Source: Brevundimonas naejangsanensis (GTDB lineage Bacteria; Pseudomonadota; Alphaproteobacteria; Caulobacterales; Caulobacteraceae). Taken from it: a stretch of DNA of 64,000 bases. The DNA lies in assembly GCF_000635915.2 (NCBI RefSeq), contig NZ_CP015614.1:2323501-2387500 (forward strand), written 5' to 3'. Below the pieces are notes generated by a model that saw nothing but the letters and a program-made list of their open reading frames with translations, was not told the origin of the DNA and did not search any database. Numbering within the stretch: the first letter of the stretch is position 1; every line of letters starts with the position of its first letter. Positions 38,268-46,811 of the stretch are shown here, in pieces. A program made the translations under genes and the position numbers.

Positions 38268-39992
38268 TTAGGCCGCCAGCCCCGCCGCCTGCATCAGCGG
38301 GCGCAGAGCCTGAACCGCCTGCGGCTCGGCGCTGAGGGCGGCGCGGGCGTCCGGCGCGCGCATCAGGCGCACCGCCTCGGCGCGGGCGCGCTCGGCGACC
38401 GGCCCGCTGGGGCCCGTCTCGCCCGCCGCCAGACGCAGCAGCACCGCCAGCTTCTGCGGAAGCGGGGCCGGCGCGCGGGCCAGTTGCGCCGTCAGCCGGG
38501 CGTCGGCCTCGATCGCGCCGCCAACGGCGCCGAGGGCTTCGACCACCCCTTGCGTCTCACGCTCGGACAATCCGCCCTTGCGCACGCCGCGCTGAAGCTC
38601 GGCCAGGGCCATCAGCCGCTGCCCGGGCGGCGTCGCGCCCGGCGTGCGGGTCCGCATCTCGGTCTCAAAGCGCAGGGAGACGACGCAGGCGTCCAGCCAG
38701 CGCGCGGCCGCCCGCTTGTTGGCGCCGCCGGTGACGTTTTCGCATAGGCGCGTCAGCCGCTCCGCCTCGGACAGGACGCTGGCGCAATCCTTGACATAGG
38801 CGGCGACGAAGTCGGCCGCGACCAGCGCCTTGGACCGCTCGATAAAGGCGGTCTGCACCTCTTCCAGCGTCAGCAGACGCCCCGCCGTGGCCGTCAGCGC
38901 CATGGCCAGGACGCGCAGGATCTCGATCTCGCCGACCGCGTCGCCGGGGCGCAGGCGGCGCTGGCTCATCAGTTCGCGCAGCACCATGCGCGCCAGGGAG
39001 GCGGCCAGCAGGGGAAACTCGCCCGCCGCCAGCCGCTCGCCCAGACGCCGCACCGGCCCCTCGATCGGCGGGGCCAGCAGGCTGAGGCGCGCATCCTGCG
39101 CCAGGACGGCGTCCACCTCGCGCGGGGCGGCCATGCGCACCACCGCCGCCAGGCTGGCGCCCTGATCCAGCCCCGGACCCAGCACCTGGGCCAGGCCGTG
39201 ACGCGACCCCAAAAGCTCGCACAGAATCTGCTCCACCGGCACCAGCACCAGGGCGCGCGGCGCGCCTTCTGCCGGGGCCTGATCGCAGATGTCCATCAGC
39301 CGCTCGACCCGCGCCCGCGCGCCCGGCAGGCCGCGCAGAGCGCCCGCCACCGCCCCGCCCATGACGAAGGCTCGGTCCGCCGCGCCCTGAAGCGCCAGAG
39401 CCGTCGCCGCGACCGGCCGATCCTCGAAGCTGGGAAACTGCTTCTTGCGACCGGCGGTCAGCAGCCGCTCGATCGCCTGTTCGGCCAGGCGCTGATAGTG
39501 GCGCATCAGGTCGTGCACCGACTGACCCGGGATGGCCTGCGCCTCGGGCACGGCGACCTTCTGGATCGCGTGCTGAAGTTCGACCCCAGAGGCCTCCAGC
39601 CGCTCGGCCAGGTCGGGCCGGTGCAGCAGTTCGAAGGCCGTCGCGCCCTGCCGGTTCAGCCAGTCCTCCAACACGCGGCCAAGGGTCTCGCGCGCATGGG
39701 GGGCGTACAGGTCGCCGACGCCGCGACAGGCCGGGCCGCGCTGGTCGACGGCGGGCGGACGCTTGCGCGACAGTTCCGGCGCGCCGCGCGTCAGGATGAT
39801 GACGCTGGCGAACTCCATCGTGTCGGGGTCCAGCGTCTCCTTGGTGACGCGCACGGCGACCGCCTCACGGTCGCGCAACAGCGCCTCGGCGGCGTCGACG
39901 GCCTGACGCCGGTCCTCCACCGCCTGATGCAGGGACCAGTCGGCCGGCGCCGTGCGGCGGATGTAGATTTCGTAATGAACAGGTCCGGCCAT
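38268..39992 (-). CDS. Large hypothetical protein beside chvIG
   Basis: 574 residues from MAGPVHYEIYIRR at 39992. The first 85 residues form a mixed domain (YEIYIRRTAPADWSLHQA, then TMEFASVIILTRG); the rest is almost all helix, Ala/Leu/Arg rich, with no membrane span, signal or catalytic motif I recognise. The codon pattern matches its neighbours, so I take it as a real gene. It is divergent from chvI across about 210 bases, which may mean shared regulation by ChvI. Function unknown. Confidence 0.7.
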   Translation of the reverse strand: MAGPVHYEIYIRRTAPADWSLHQAVEDRRQAVDAAEALLRDREAVAVRVTKETLDPDTMEFASVIILTRGAPELSRKRPPAVDQRGPACRGVGDLYAPHARETLGRVLEDWLNRQGATAFELLHRPDLAERLEASGVELQHAIQKVAVPEAQAIPGQSVHDLMRHYQRLAEQAIERLLTAGRKKQFPSFEDRPVAATALALQGAADRAFVMGGAVAGALRGLPGARARVERLMDICDQAPAEGAPRALVLVPVEQILCELLGSRHGLAQVLGPGLDQGASLAAVVRMAAPREVDAVLAQDARLSLLAPPIEGPVRRLGERLAAGEFPLLAASLARMVLRELMSQRRLRPGDAVGEIEILRVLAMALTATAGRLLTLEEVQTAFIERSKALVAADFVAAYVKDCASVLSEAERLTRLCENVTGGANKRAAARWLDACVVSLRFETEMRTRTPGATPPGQRLMALAELQRGVRKGGLSERETQGVVEALGAVGGAIEADARLTAQLARAPAPLPQKLAVLLRLAAGETGPSGPVAERARAEAVRLMRAPDARAALSAEPQAVQALRPLMQAAGLAA

Positions 39993-40201
39993 GACGCCCT
40001 TCGCAAGCACAGACGCTTATCCTGCGGCCCCAAGCTTAAGTTCGGGTTTCGCTTTCGCCTCCAGCGGTTGAAAGCCGCGACGACGCGCTCCATTTTGTGT
40101 GAACGTAAAGTCACCACGATCGAGTAGAACAGTTACGCTTGCCGTGCGTTGTGCAGACGACGGCGGACCGGACGTTCCCCGCCCGCACTAAGGAGAAGCC
40201 C

Positions 40202-40909
40202 TTGGCCAACATCACTCTGGTCGACGACGACGAGAATATCGTCGCCTCCGTCTCCCTGGCTCTGGAAAGCCATGGCCACATGGTGACCGCCTATCACGAC
40301 GGCGCCTCGGGCCTGGAAGCGCTGGAGACCACCCCGCCGGACCTGGCGATCCTGGACGTCAAGATGCCGCGCATGGACGGCATGGAAGTGCTGCGCCGCC
40401 TGCGCCAGACCTCCAGCCTGCCGGTCATCATGCTGACATCCAAGGACGAGGAGATCGACGAAATCCTCGGCTTCAACCTCGGCGCCGACGACTACATTCA
40501 CAAGCCCTTCAGCCAGCGCCTGCTGATCGAGCGGGTGAAGGCCCTGCTGCGCCGCGCCGGCGTCGAAGGTCTGGACCCCATCGACCCGGCCGCCGCCGAA
40601 GCCGGCAAGGCGATCAAGCGCGGCAAGCTGTCGATGGACCCGGCGCGCCACGAATCGACCTGGGACGGCAAGCCGGTGAAGCTGACCGTCACCGAGTTCC
40701 TGCTGCTTCAGGCCCTGGCCCAGCGCCCCGGCTTCGTGAAGAGTCGCGACAATCTGATGGACGCCGCCTATGACGATCAGGTCTATGTCGACGACCGCAC
40801 CATCGACAGCCATGTGAAACGGATGCGAAAGAAGTTCCGCATGGTCGACCCTGAGTTCGACGCTATCGAGACCCTGTATGGCGTCGGATACCGCTACCGC
40901 GAGAGCTGA
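40202..40909 (+). CDS. chvI: Response regulator ChvI
   Basis: 235 residues from a TTG at 40202 ([13 protein letters not shown]), supported by AAGGAG six bases upstream. The receiver has D8-D9-D10, phosphoacceptor D52 ([13 protein letters not shown]) and HKPFS; an OmpR/PhoB-type winged helix covers about 140-235 ([27 protein letters not shown]). ChvI with ChvG governs cell-envelope and acid/osmotic stress genes. The frame continues upstream to 40139 but without family match. Overlaps chvG by 32 bases. Confidence 0.94.
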   Translation: MANITLVDDDENIVASVSLALESHGHMVTAYHDGASGLEALETTPPDLAILDVKMPRMDGMEVLRRLRQTSSLPVIMLTSKDEEIDEILGFNLGADDYIHKPFSQRLLIERVKALLRRAGVEGLDPIDPAAAEAGKAIKRGKLSMDPARHESTWDGKPVKLTVTEFLLLQALAQRPGFVKSRDNLMDAAYDDQVYVDDRTIDSHVKRMRKKFRMVDPEFDAIETLYGVGYRYRES

Positions 40910-42488
40910 ACCTGAAACCGTCCGGGCGCGGCGCCGATTCCGCTTCGGCGGATCGCGCCTGGGCGGATTCATCCTGGCTCTCAATCTTCTCAGCCTGCTG
41001 ATCCTGTTCGGCGGCGCCTTGCTGCTGAACGAATGGCGGCGAGGGCTGATCGAGGCGCGTCAGGAATCCCTCGGCGTTCAGGCCGAGCTTCTGGCCAACG
41101 TTCTGGGCGAACTGGGCATCACCCAGGGCGACCCCTATCCCATGCTGGACGACCGCGCCGCCGCCCTGTGGTTGCGCGACAACTTCATTCCGGCCGGGCA
41201 GCGCGCCCGCCTGTTCGACATCGACGGGATCGAGGTGTCCGACTCCTTCCGGGTCAGCGACACCATTCCGGGCGCGCCCCTGCCACCCGCCCACCCGGCC
41301 GGAACGGCTCTGGCCCCCGCCGAACCATCGCCGCGCGAGACGGCGCGTCTGGCCCGGGCCAACGCCGAGCTGTCAGCCGAAGTCGAGAGGGCTCTGACCG
41401 GCGCGCCCCAGGCCTCCCTGCGCCGAAACGAGGAGGGCGAGCGGGTCGTCTCCGTCTCCCTGCCCGTCCGCCATGTGCAACAGGTTCTGGGCGTGCTGAC
41501 GCTGGAGGCCGGCGACGTCAACGCCACCCTGGACGCCCAGCGGCGGGCTCTGATGCCCTTCGCCCTGGTGGCCCTGGCGGTGAATCTGCTGGCGTCCCTG
41601 GTGCTGCACCTGTTCGTAGCCCGGCCGGTCATGCGGCTGTCGGCGGCGGCGGACCAGGTGCGCCTGCAACGCGCCCGCGCCATCTCCCTGCCCGACCTGG
41701 AAGACCGCAAGGACGAGATCGGCGATCTGGCCCGCGCCCTGGAGTCGATGACCGACACCCTGTCGACCCGGATGGACGCCATCGAACGCTTCGCCGCCGA
41801 CGTCAGCCACGAGATCAAGAACCCGCTGACGTCGATCCGCTCGGCTCTGGAGACCCTGCCGCTGGTCAAGACGGACGAGCAGCGCGCGCGTCTGACCAAT
41901 CTGCTGCAACAGGACGTCCGGCGCCTGGATCGGTTGATCACCGACATCTCCAACGCCTCGCGCCTGGACGCCGAACTGTCGCGCGACCGGCCGCGCGCCA
42001 TCGACCTGAACGATCTGCTGGGCGACATCATCGGCGTCTATGAGGCCGGTCGGAAGCCGGACGAACCGGCTGTTCGGCTCGTCACGGCGACCGACAACGC
42101 CCGCGTCATGGGCCGCGACGTGCCTCTGGGCCAGGTGTTCCGCAACCTGATCGACAACGCCCGCTCGTTCAGCCCCGCCGGCGGCGAGGTCCGTGTGAGC
42201 CTGTATCGCGACGACAGCCCGGCCGACCTGCCGCTGCGCATCCGCATCGACGACGACGGCCCGGGCATCCCGGCTGAAAACTTGGAGACGGTGTTCGAGC
42301 GCTTCTACACCTCGCGGCCCAAGGGCACGGCCTTCGGCGCCAACTCGGGTCTGGGCCTGTCCATCGTCCGCCAGATCGTCGACGCCCACGGCGGCCGGGT
42401 CCGCGCCGAAAATCGCAAGGGCGAAGACGGGTCCGTTCTGGGCGCCCGCTTTGAAGTCAGCCTGCCCGCCGTCGGCAAACGCGCATGA
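40878..42488 (+). CDS. chvG: Sensor histidine kinase ChvG
   Basis: 536 residues. Transmembrane segments at about 29-50 and 218-240 flank a periplasmic sensor of about 165 residues; a HAMP domain follows ([19 protein letters not shown]). The dimerisation box is [20 protein letters not shown] with H311, then the ATPase with [21 protein letters not shown] and [11 protein letters not shown]. Partner of ChvI. The 4-base overlap with hprK couples it to the PTS genes downstream. Confidence 0.95.
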   Translation: MASDTATARAEPETVRARRRFRFGGSRLGGFILALNLLSLLILFGGALLLNEWRRGLIEARQESLGVQAELLANVLGELGITQGDPYPMLDDRAAALWLRDNFIPAGQRARLFDIDGIEVSDSFRVSDTIPGAPLPPAHPAGTALAPAEPSPRETARLARANAELSAEVERALTGAPQASLRRNEEGERVVSVSLPVRHVQQVLGVLTLEAGDVNATLDAQRRALMPFALVALAVNLLASLVLHLFVARPVMRLSAAADQVRLQRARAISLPDLEDRKDEIGDLARALESMTDTLSTRMDAIERFAADVSHEIKNPLTSIRSALETLPLVKTDEQRARLTNLLQQDVRRLDRLITDISNASRLDAELSRDRPRAIDLNDLLGDIIGVYEAGRKPDEPAVRLVTATDNARVMGRDVPLGQVFRNLIDNARSFSPAGGEVRVSLYRDDSPADLPLRIRIDDDGPGIPAENLETVFERFYTSRPKGTAFGANSGLGLSIVRQIVDAHGGRVRAENRKGEDGSVLGARFEVSLPAVGKRA

Positions 42489-42940
42489 CCCCTGCCCGCC
42501 AGCCTGTCCACGCCAGCGTCGTCACCGCCCGCACGTCGCAGGGATGGCGCGGCGTGCTGATCCAGGGGCCGTCCGGCGCAGGCAAGAGCGACCTGGCGCT
42601 GCGGCTGATGCAGAACGGATGGCGGCTGGTCGGCGACGACTGGGTGGAGGTCTTCGCCTGTCGCGGCGCGCTTTACGCCACTGTTCCCGACACCATCGCC
42701 GGGCGGATGGAGGTGCGCGGCGTCGGCATCGTCAGCCGGCCTTTTCGCCCCTCGACCCGGCTGGCCCTGGCCCTGCGCCTGACGCGCGAGCCGGTCGAGC
42801 GCCTGCCCCAGCCGACGTGGCGGGTCATCGAGGGCGTGCTCCTGCCTCAGCTCGATCTGGATCCGCGGCCGGCCTCTGCGGCGGCCGTCGCGGCGGCCGC
42901 CCTTCACGCTGTTTCCGAGATGGCGCCGCCCGCTCTTTGA
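42485..42940 (+). CDS. hprK: HPr kinase/phosphorylase, short alphaproteobacterial form
   Basis: 151 residues, about half the length of Gram-positive HprK because the N-terminal domain is absent. The P-loop GPSGAGKS is at residues 28-35, and RLVGDDWVEVF and GRMEVRGVGIV contain the conserved acidic and Gly-rich residues. It phosphorylates HPr on serine (S55 in the HPr encoded nearby). The ATGA overlap with chvG is conserved in this group of bacteria, linking envelope signalling with the PTS. Confidence 0.92.
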   Translation: MTPARQPVHASVVTARTSQGWRGVLIQGPSGAGKSDLALRLMQNGWRLVGDDWVEVFACRGALYATVPDTIAGRMEVRGVGIVSRPFRPSTRLALALRLTREPVERLPQPTWRVIEGVLLPQLDLDPRPASAAAVAAAALHAVSEMAPPAL

Positions 42941-43017
42941 TCCGGGCCGCGATTGCCCTATGAAACAAGGCTTGTCGCTCGCGAAGGCGGGCTGGGGATG
43001 TCTTTGGTGAAGCCTAT

Positions 43018-43422
43018 ATGATCGGGCTGGTGATCGTCACCCACGGGGGCCTGGCCTCTGAATTCCTGTCGGCGATGGAGCATGTGGTGGGACCGCAACG
43101 CGGCGTCGCCGCCATCTGCATCGGCCCCGAGGACGACATGGAGCGGCGCCGCCGCGACATCGTCGACGCCGCCGCAGCCGTCAATGAGGGCGAGGGCGTC
43201 ATCCTGCTGACCGACATGTTCGGCGGCACCCCGTCCAATCTGGCCATCTCGGTCATGGAGCAGACCGGCGCCGAGGTGATCGCCGGGCTGAACCTGCCCA
43301 TGCTGATCAAGCTGGCCAGCGTGCGCGGCCGCGAAAGCCTGGAGGCCTGCGTGGCCCATGCTCAGGACGCCGGGCGCAAATACATCTCGGTCGCTTCCTG
43401 GGTGCTGGCAGGCGAGAAATGA
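43018..43422 (+). CDS. PTS mannose-type EIIA domain protein
   Basis: 134 residues of the EIIA-Man fold: active-site H9 in VIVTHGGLASE, and the VILLTDMFGGTPSNLA motif. It accepts phosphate from HPr. No sugar-specific EIIB/EIIC is present, so it is likely regulatory, as in other alphaproteobacterial PTS sets. It overlaps the HPr gene by 4 bases. Confidence 0.93.
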   Translation: MIGLVIVTHGGLASEFLSAMEHVVGPQRGVAAICIGPEDDMERRRRDIVDAAAAVNEGEGVILLTDMFGGTPSNLAISVMEQTGAEVIAGLNLPMLIKLASVRGRESLEACVAHAQDAGRKYISVASWVLAGEK

Positions 43423-43715
43423 GCGACGCCGCCGATCCAGCCGCCATCGCCACGGCGACGCTGAACATCTGCAATCAGCGCGGCCTGCATGCTCGCGCCT
43501 CGGCCAAGTTCGTCAAACTGGCCTCGGAGTTCGAATCCGAGATTCATGTCACGCGCGACGGGGTGAGCGTGGACGCGCGCTCGATCATGGGCCTGCTGAT
43601 GCTGGGCGCCGGGATCGGCTGCGATGTCGAGGTGAAGGCCGAAGGGCGCGACGCGCCCCAGGCCGTGGCCGCCCTCACCGATCTTGTGGCGCGTCGCTTC
43701 GACGAGGACCAGTAA
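43419..43715 (+). CDS. ptsH: HPr phosphocarrier protein (nitrogen-type PTS)
   Basis: 98 residues. H24 in NQRGLHARASAKF is the site phosphorylated by enzyme I, here most likely PtsP from 5.8-8.1 kb; S55 in DARSIMGLLML is the HprK target. The 3' end overlaps the convergent mnhG gene by 41 bases. With ptsP, hprK and EIIA in the window, a regulatory PTS without transport components can be assembled. Confidence 0.94.
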   Translation: MSDAADPAAIATATLNICNQRGLHARASAKFVKLASEFESEIHVTRDGVSVDARSIMGLLMLGAGIGCDVEVKAEGRDAPQAVAALTDLVARRFDEDQ

Positions 43716-44106
43716 CCAGGTCAGGAGGCGTGCGGACGACGCCCGCGCACTCGCCCTCCAGCGGCACGCGCACGCCGTCGCCGGATCTATCCGTCCGGTC
43801 GCGGAACAGGGCGGCCCGAGCCAGGATGATCAGCGTCACCGGCGTCGTCGCCGTGAAGAAGACCGCCGCCAGCAGTTCGACGGGCATGAAGCGCCCCTCC
43901 GCCCCGGTGAAATAGATCACCGAGCCGCACAAGACCAAGAACATGCCCAGCGTCGCCCCCAGCGTCGGGGCGTGAACCCGCTCGTAGAAGGTCTGCAGCC
44001 GCACGAGGCCAAGTGCGCCGATGAAGGTCAGGCCGGCGCCGAACAGCACCAGCCCCGCCGCCAGCAGGGCCGCCCAGGCCGGGACATTGGCGGGAAAGCC
44101 GCTCAT
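43675..44106 (-). CDS. mnhG: Mrp-type Na+/H+ antiporter subunit G
   Basis: 143 residues from MSGFPANVPAWAALL. Three membrane helices fill the first 105 residues, with the family motif GALGLVRLQTFYERVHAPT and TTPVTLIILARAALFRD. The last 35 residues are a polar tail encoded opposite the end of HPr. Last gene of the mnhABCDEFG operon; overlaps mnhF by 4 bases. Confidence 0.9.
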   Translation of the reverse strand: MSGFPANVPAWAALLAAGLVLFGAGLTFIGALGLVRLQTFYERVHAPTLGATLGMFLVLCGSVIYFTGAEGRFMPVELLAAVFFTATTPVTLIILARAALFRDRTDRSGDGVRVPLEGECAGVVRTPPDLVTGPRRSDAPQDR

Positions 44107-44384
44107 TCGATCACCTCGCCGCGCATCAGGAATTTGGCCAGGGCGACCGAGGAGGTGAAGCCCAGCATGCCGATCATCACCGCCGCATAGAAGTACTGCT
44201 GGGTTCCCGTCCGCACCCCGAAGGCGACGACCAACAACATGCCCGCCTGGTAAAGCGTGTCGAGGCCCAAGATGCGGTCCTGAGCGCGCGGCCCCTTGGC
44301 GATGCGCCACACGCCGATCAGGCCGGCGGCCGCCAGGAACAATTGCGCCAAAACCAGCGCCCAGTAGAAGACGGCGCCGCTCAT
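44103..44384 (-). CDS. mnhF: Mrp-type Na+/H+ antiporter subunit F
   Basis: 93 residues with three membrane helices and the subunit F core KGPRAQDRILGLDTLYQ. A small integral subunit required for assembly of the Mrp complex. 4-base overlaps on both sides. Confidence 0.9.
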   Translation of the reverse strand: MSGAVFYWALVLAQLFLAAAGLIGVWRIAKGPRAQDRILGLDTLYQAGMLLVVAFGVRTGTQQYFYAAVMIGMLGFTSSVALAKFLMRGEVIE

Positions 44385-44878
44385 TCGAAGATCTCCATCA
44401 GGCGGCGCTCATAACGGTTCTTGATGCGCTCCGCCCAGTCGTCGCCGTCCTGCAGATCGAGGATATGCAGCAGAAGCACGCCGGTCGCGTCCTCATATTC
44501 GACCCAGATGGTGCCCGGCGTGCTGGTGATGACCACCGCCAGGACCGCCAGGCCATAGCGGTCGCGCATCTCCAGCGGAATATGGACGAAGCCCGAGACG
44601 CGGCTGTCGCGCGAGGCGTTCAGCCCCAGCACCACCAGAGCCACCTCCCAGTTCGAGCGAACGATGTCCAAGGCGACGACTGCGGCGAAGCTCAGCAGGG
44701 TCAGCGGCTTTTTAAGCCGCACCGGCTCAACATCCAGAACGCGCATGATCTGCGGCGCCGCCAGGGCCATCAGCAGCGCCAGGGCGAGCGACGGCGCCGC
44801 CGTCGAGCCGCTGAGCAGCAGGGAGGCCCCGAACAGCCCCAGCGACAGTATGGGGTGAGGCAGAACCGCCCGGATCAT
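44381..44878 (-). CDS. mnhE: Mrp-type Na+/H+ antiporter subunit E
   Basis: 165 residues. Two or three N-terminal membrane helices, then the soluble part with NWEVALVVLGLNASRDSRVSGFVHIPL and VITSTPGTIWVEYEDATGVLLLHILD, the hallmark of MnhE. Needed for assembly of the antiporter. 4-base overlaps with mnhD and mnhF. Confidence 0.92.
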   Translation of the reverse strand: MIRAVLPHPILSLGLFGASLLLSGSTAAPSLALALLMALAAPQIMRVLDVEPVRLKKPLTLLSFAAVVALDIVRSNWEVALVVLGLNASRDSRVSGFVHIPLEMRDRYGLAVLAVVITSTPGTIWVEYEDATGVLLLHILDLQDGDDWAERIKNRYERRLMEIFE

Positions 44879-46470
44879 GCGCTGCCTCCCAGCACTGCGC
44901 GGACATAGGCGTCAGGCCGCACCAGCCAGTCGGCCGTGTGGTCGGCATAGGCGAAGCCCGCCTCGCCGAAGATCGCCAGAAACAGGCAGGCCGCCAGCAG
45001 GCCCGCAATGGCCACGCCCTCGGCGGCGCCGACCACGATCGCCGGTTCGGCGTCGTCGTCTCGCGCCCACAGCGCCGCCATGCCCAGCCGCGTCAGACCG
45101 ATCAGGGCGCCCAGCGAGGCGAGCGACAGGGCTATGATCACCCCATAGCCGGCCCAGCCGCCCAGGCCCGACAGGGCCTCCATCATGGCCAGCTTGCCGA
45201 TGAAGCCCGCCAGCGGCGGCAGGCCCGCGATCATCAGGGTCGAGATCAGGAAGGCTCCGCCCAAAGCCGCCACCGCCGCGGGAATGACCAGACCTGGCTC
45301 ATTGCGCTCTTCGTCGTCAAAGGGGTCGAAATATTCATCGTCGAAGACGGCGCGGCCCGAGCGGGCGCCCAGGTCCTGGCCCCTGTTCAGGACCTCGGCC
45401 AGCATGAAAAGGGCGCCGCAGGCCAGGGTCGAGCCGACCAGATAGAAGACCGCCCCGCCCAGGACATCGGCGTTGCCCGTCCCGACCGCCGCCAGCACCG
45501 TGCCCGAAGAGACGATGACGGCGTAGGCCGCCGCGATCGACAGGTCGCGCGCCGCGATCATGCCTGCCGTGCCGAAGCCGATGGTCGCCAGCCCGCCCAG
45601 CAGGATCCACAACTGGCCGAACCCGGCCGAGGCGCCGCTGTCGGGCGCGAACAGCAGGAAGCTGAGGCGGATGATCACATAGGCGCCGACCTTGGACAGA
45701 ATGGCGAAGACGGCCGCCGCCGGGGCGCTGGCCGCCGAATAGGTGGTGGTCAGCCAGAACCCCAACGGCCACATGGCGCACTTGGTCAGGAAGGCCACGC
45801 CCAGGATCGCCGCCCCGACGTGGAACAGGCCTCGGTCAGCCGCGGCGATCTGGGGAATGCGCACGGCCAGATCGGCCATGTTGAGGGTGCCGGTCACGCC
45901 GTAGATCAGGCTGACCCCGATCAGGAAGAGCATGGACGCCGTCAGGTTGACGGCGATGTAGGCCAGACCCGCGCGGATCCGCGCCTCGCCCGAACCATGC
46001 AGGGCCAGGCCATAGGAGGCCGCCAGCATGATCTCGAAGAAGACAAACAGGTTGAACAGGTCGCCGGTCAGGAAGGCCCCGTTGACGCCCATGACCAGCA
46101 GCAGGAACAGGGCGTGGAAACGGGGCCCGGCCCGGTCCCACCGCGCCAGAGCGAAGATCATGGAGCAGGCGCCCAGCACGCTGGTCAGGGCCACCATCAG
46201 CGTCGACAGACGATCGGCCACCAGGACGATGCCGAACGGCGCCGGCCAGTCGCCCAGTTGGTAGACGCGGGCGGTGTCGCCCCCGCCCGCCGCCCCGGTC
46301 GCGCTTTCGTGCAGCAGGGCCAGGGCCATGGCCAGGATGGCGGCCATGGCGAACAGGCTCAGGCCGCCCTTCAGCAGGCGGCGGCGCTCGTCGAACAGCA
46401 GCATGGCCGCCGCGATGACCATCGGCAGCACGATCGGCCCGATGATCAGATGTTCCTGCCAATCGGTCAT
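44875..46470 (-). CDS. mnhD: Mrp-type Na+/H+ antiporter subunit D
   Basis: 531 residues from MTDWQEHLIIGPIVLP. A complex-I-like proton channel subunit (NuoN/M family) with about 14 membrane helices; FNLFVFFEIMLAASYGLAL and LTKCAMWPLGFWL contain the conserved glutamate and lysine of the ion path. The frame stays open further upstream but that part is mnhC read out of frame. Overlaps mnhC and mnhE by 4 bases each. Confidence 0.93.
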   Translation of the reverse strand: MTDWQEHLIIGPIVLPMVIAAAMLLFDERRRLLKGGLSLFAMAAILAMALALLHESATGAAGGGDTARVYQLGDWPAPFGIVLVADRLSTLMVALTSVLGACSMIFALARWDRAGPRFHALFLLLVMGVNGAFLTGDLFNLFVFFEIMLAASYGLALHGSGEARIRAGLAYIAVNLTASMLFLIGVSLIYGVTGTLNMADLAVRIPQIAAADRGLFHVGAAILGVAFLTKCAMWPLGFWLTTTYSAASAPAAAVFAILSKVGAYVIIRLSFLLFAPDSGASAGFGQLWILLGGLATIGFGTAGMIAARDLSIAAAYAVIVSSGTVLAAVGTGNADVLGGAVFYLVGSTLACGALFMLAEVLNRGQDLGARSGRAVFDDEYFDPFDDEERNEPGLVIPAAVAALGGAFLISTLMIAGLPPLAGFIGKLAMMEALSGLGGWAGYGVIIALSLASLGALIGLTRLGMAALWARDDDAEPAIVVGAAEGVAIAGLLAACLFLAIFGEAGFAYADHTADWLVRPDAYVRAVLGGSA

Positions 46471-46811
46471 TCGGGCGCCTCCTGGCCGTCGACATGGTCG
46501 CTGCCGGTCTCGCCGCGCGAGGCGAGCAGCACCACCAGGAACAGGGCCGTCAGGGCGAAGCTGATGACGATGGCCGTCAGCACCAGGGCCTGGGGCGTCG
46601 GATCGGCGTAGAGGGCCGGGTCCTCGGCGCCCTCGCGGGTGAAGGCCGCCGCGCCGGAACGCAGCCGCCCCATGGAGAAGATGAACAGATTGACCGCATA
46701 GGAGACCAGCGACAGGCCGATGATCACCTGGAAGGTGCGCGGGCGCAGCATCAGCCACACCCCCGAGGCGGTCAGCACGCCGATGGCCAGGGCCAGGACG
46801 ATCTGGGTCAT
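46467..46811 (-). CDS. mnhC: Mrp-type Na+/H+ antiporter subunit C
   Basis: 114 residues, NuoK-like, three membrane helices, with VIIGLSLVSYAVNLFIFSMG and the conserved PQALVLTAIVISFALTA. 4-base overlaps on both sides. Confidence 0.92.
   Translation of the reverse strand: MTQIVLALAIGVLTASGVWLMLRPRTFQVIIGLSLVSYAVNLFIFSMGRLRSGAAAFTREGAEDPALYADPTPQALVLTAIVISFALTALFLVVLLASRGETGSDHVDGQEAPE

Noticed and set aside
44938..46611. A 557-codon plus-strand open frame opposite mnhD/mnhC
   Set aside because: Composition is typical of antisense frames in GC-rich genes; the mnh genes on the other strand are unambiguous.
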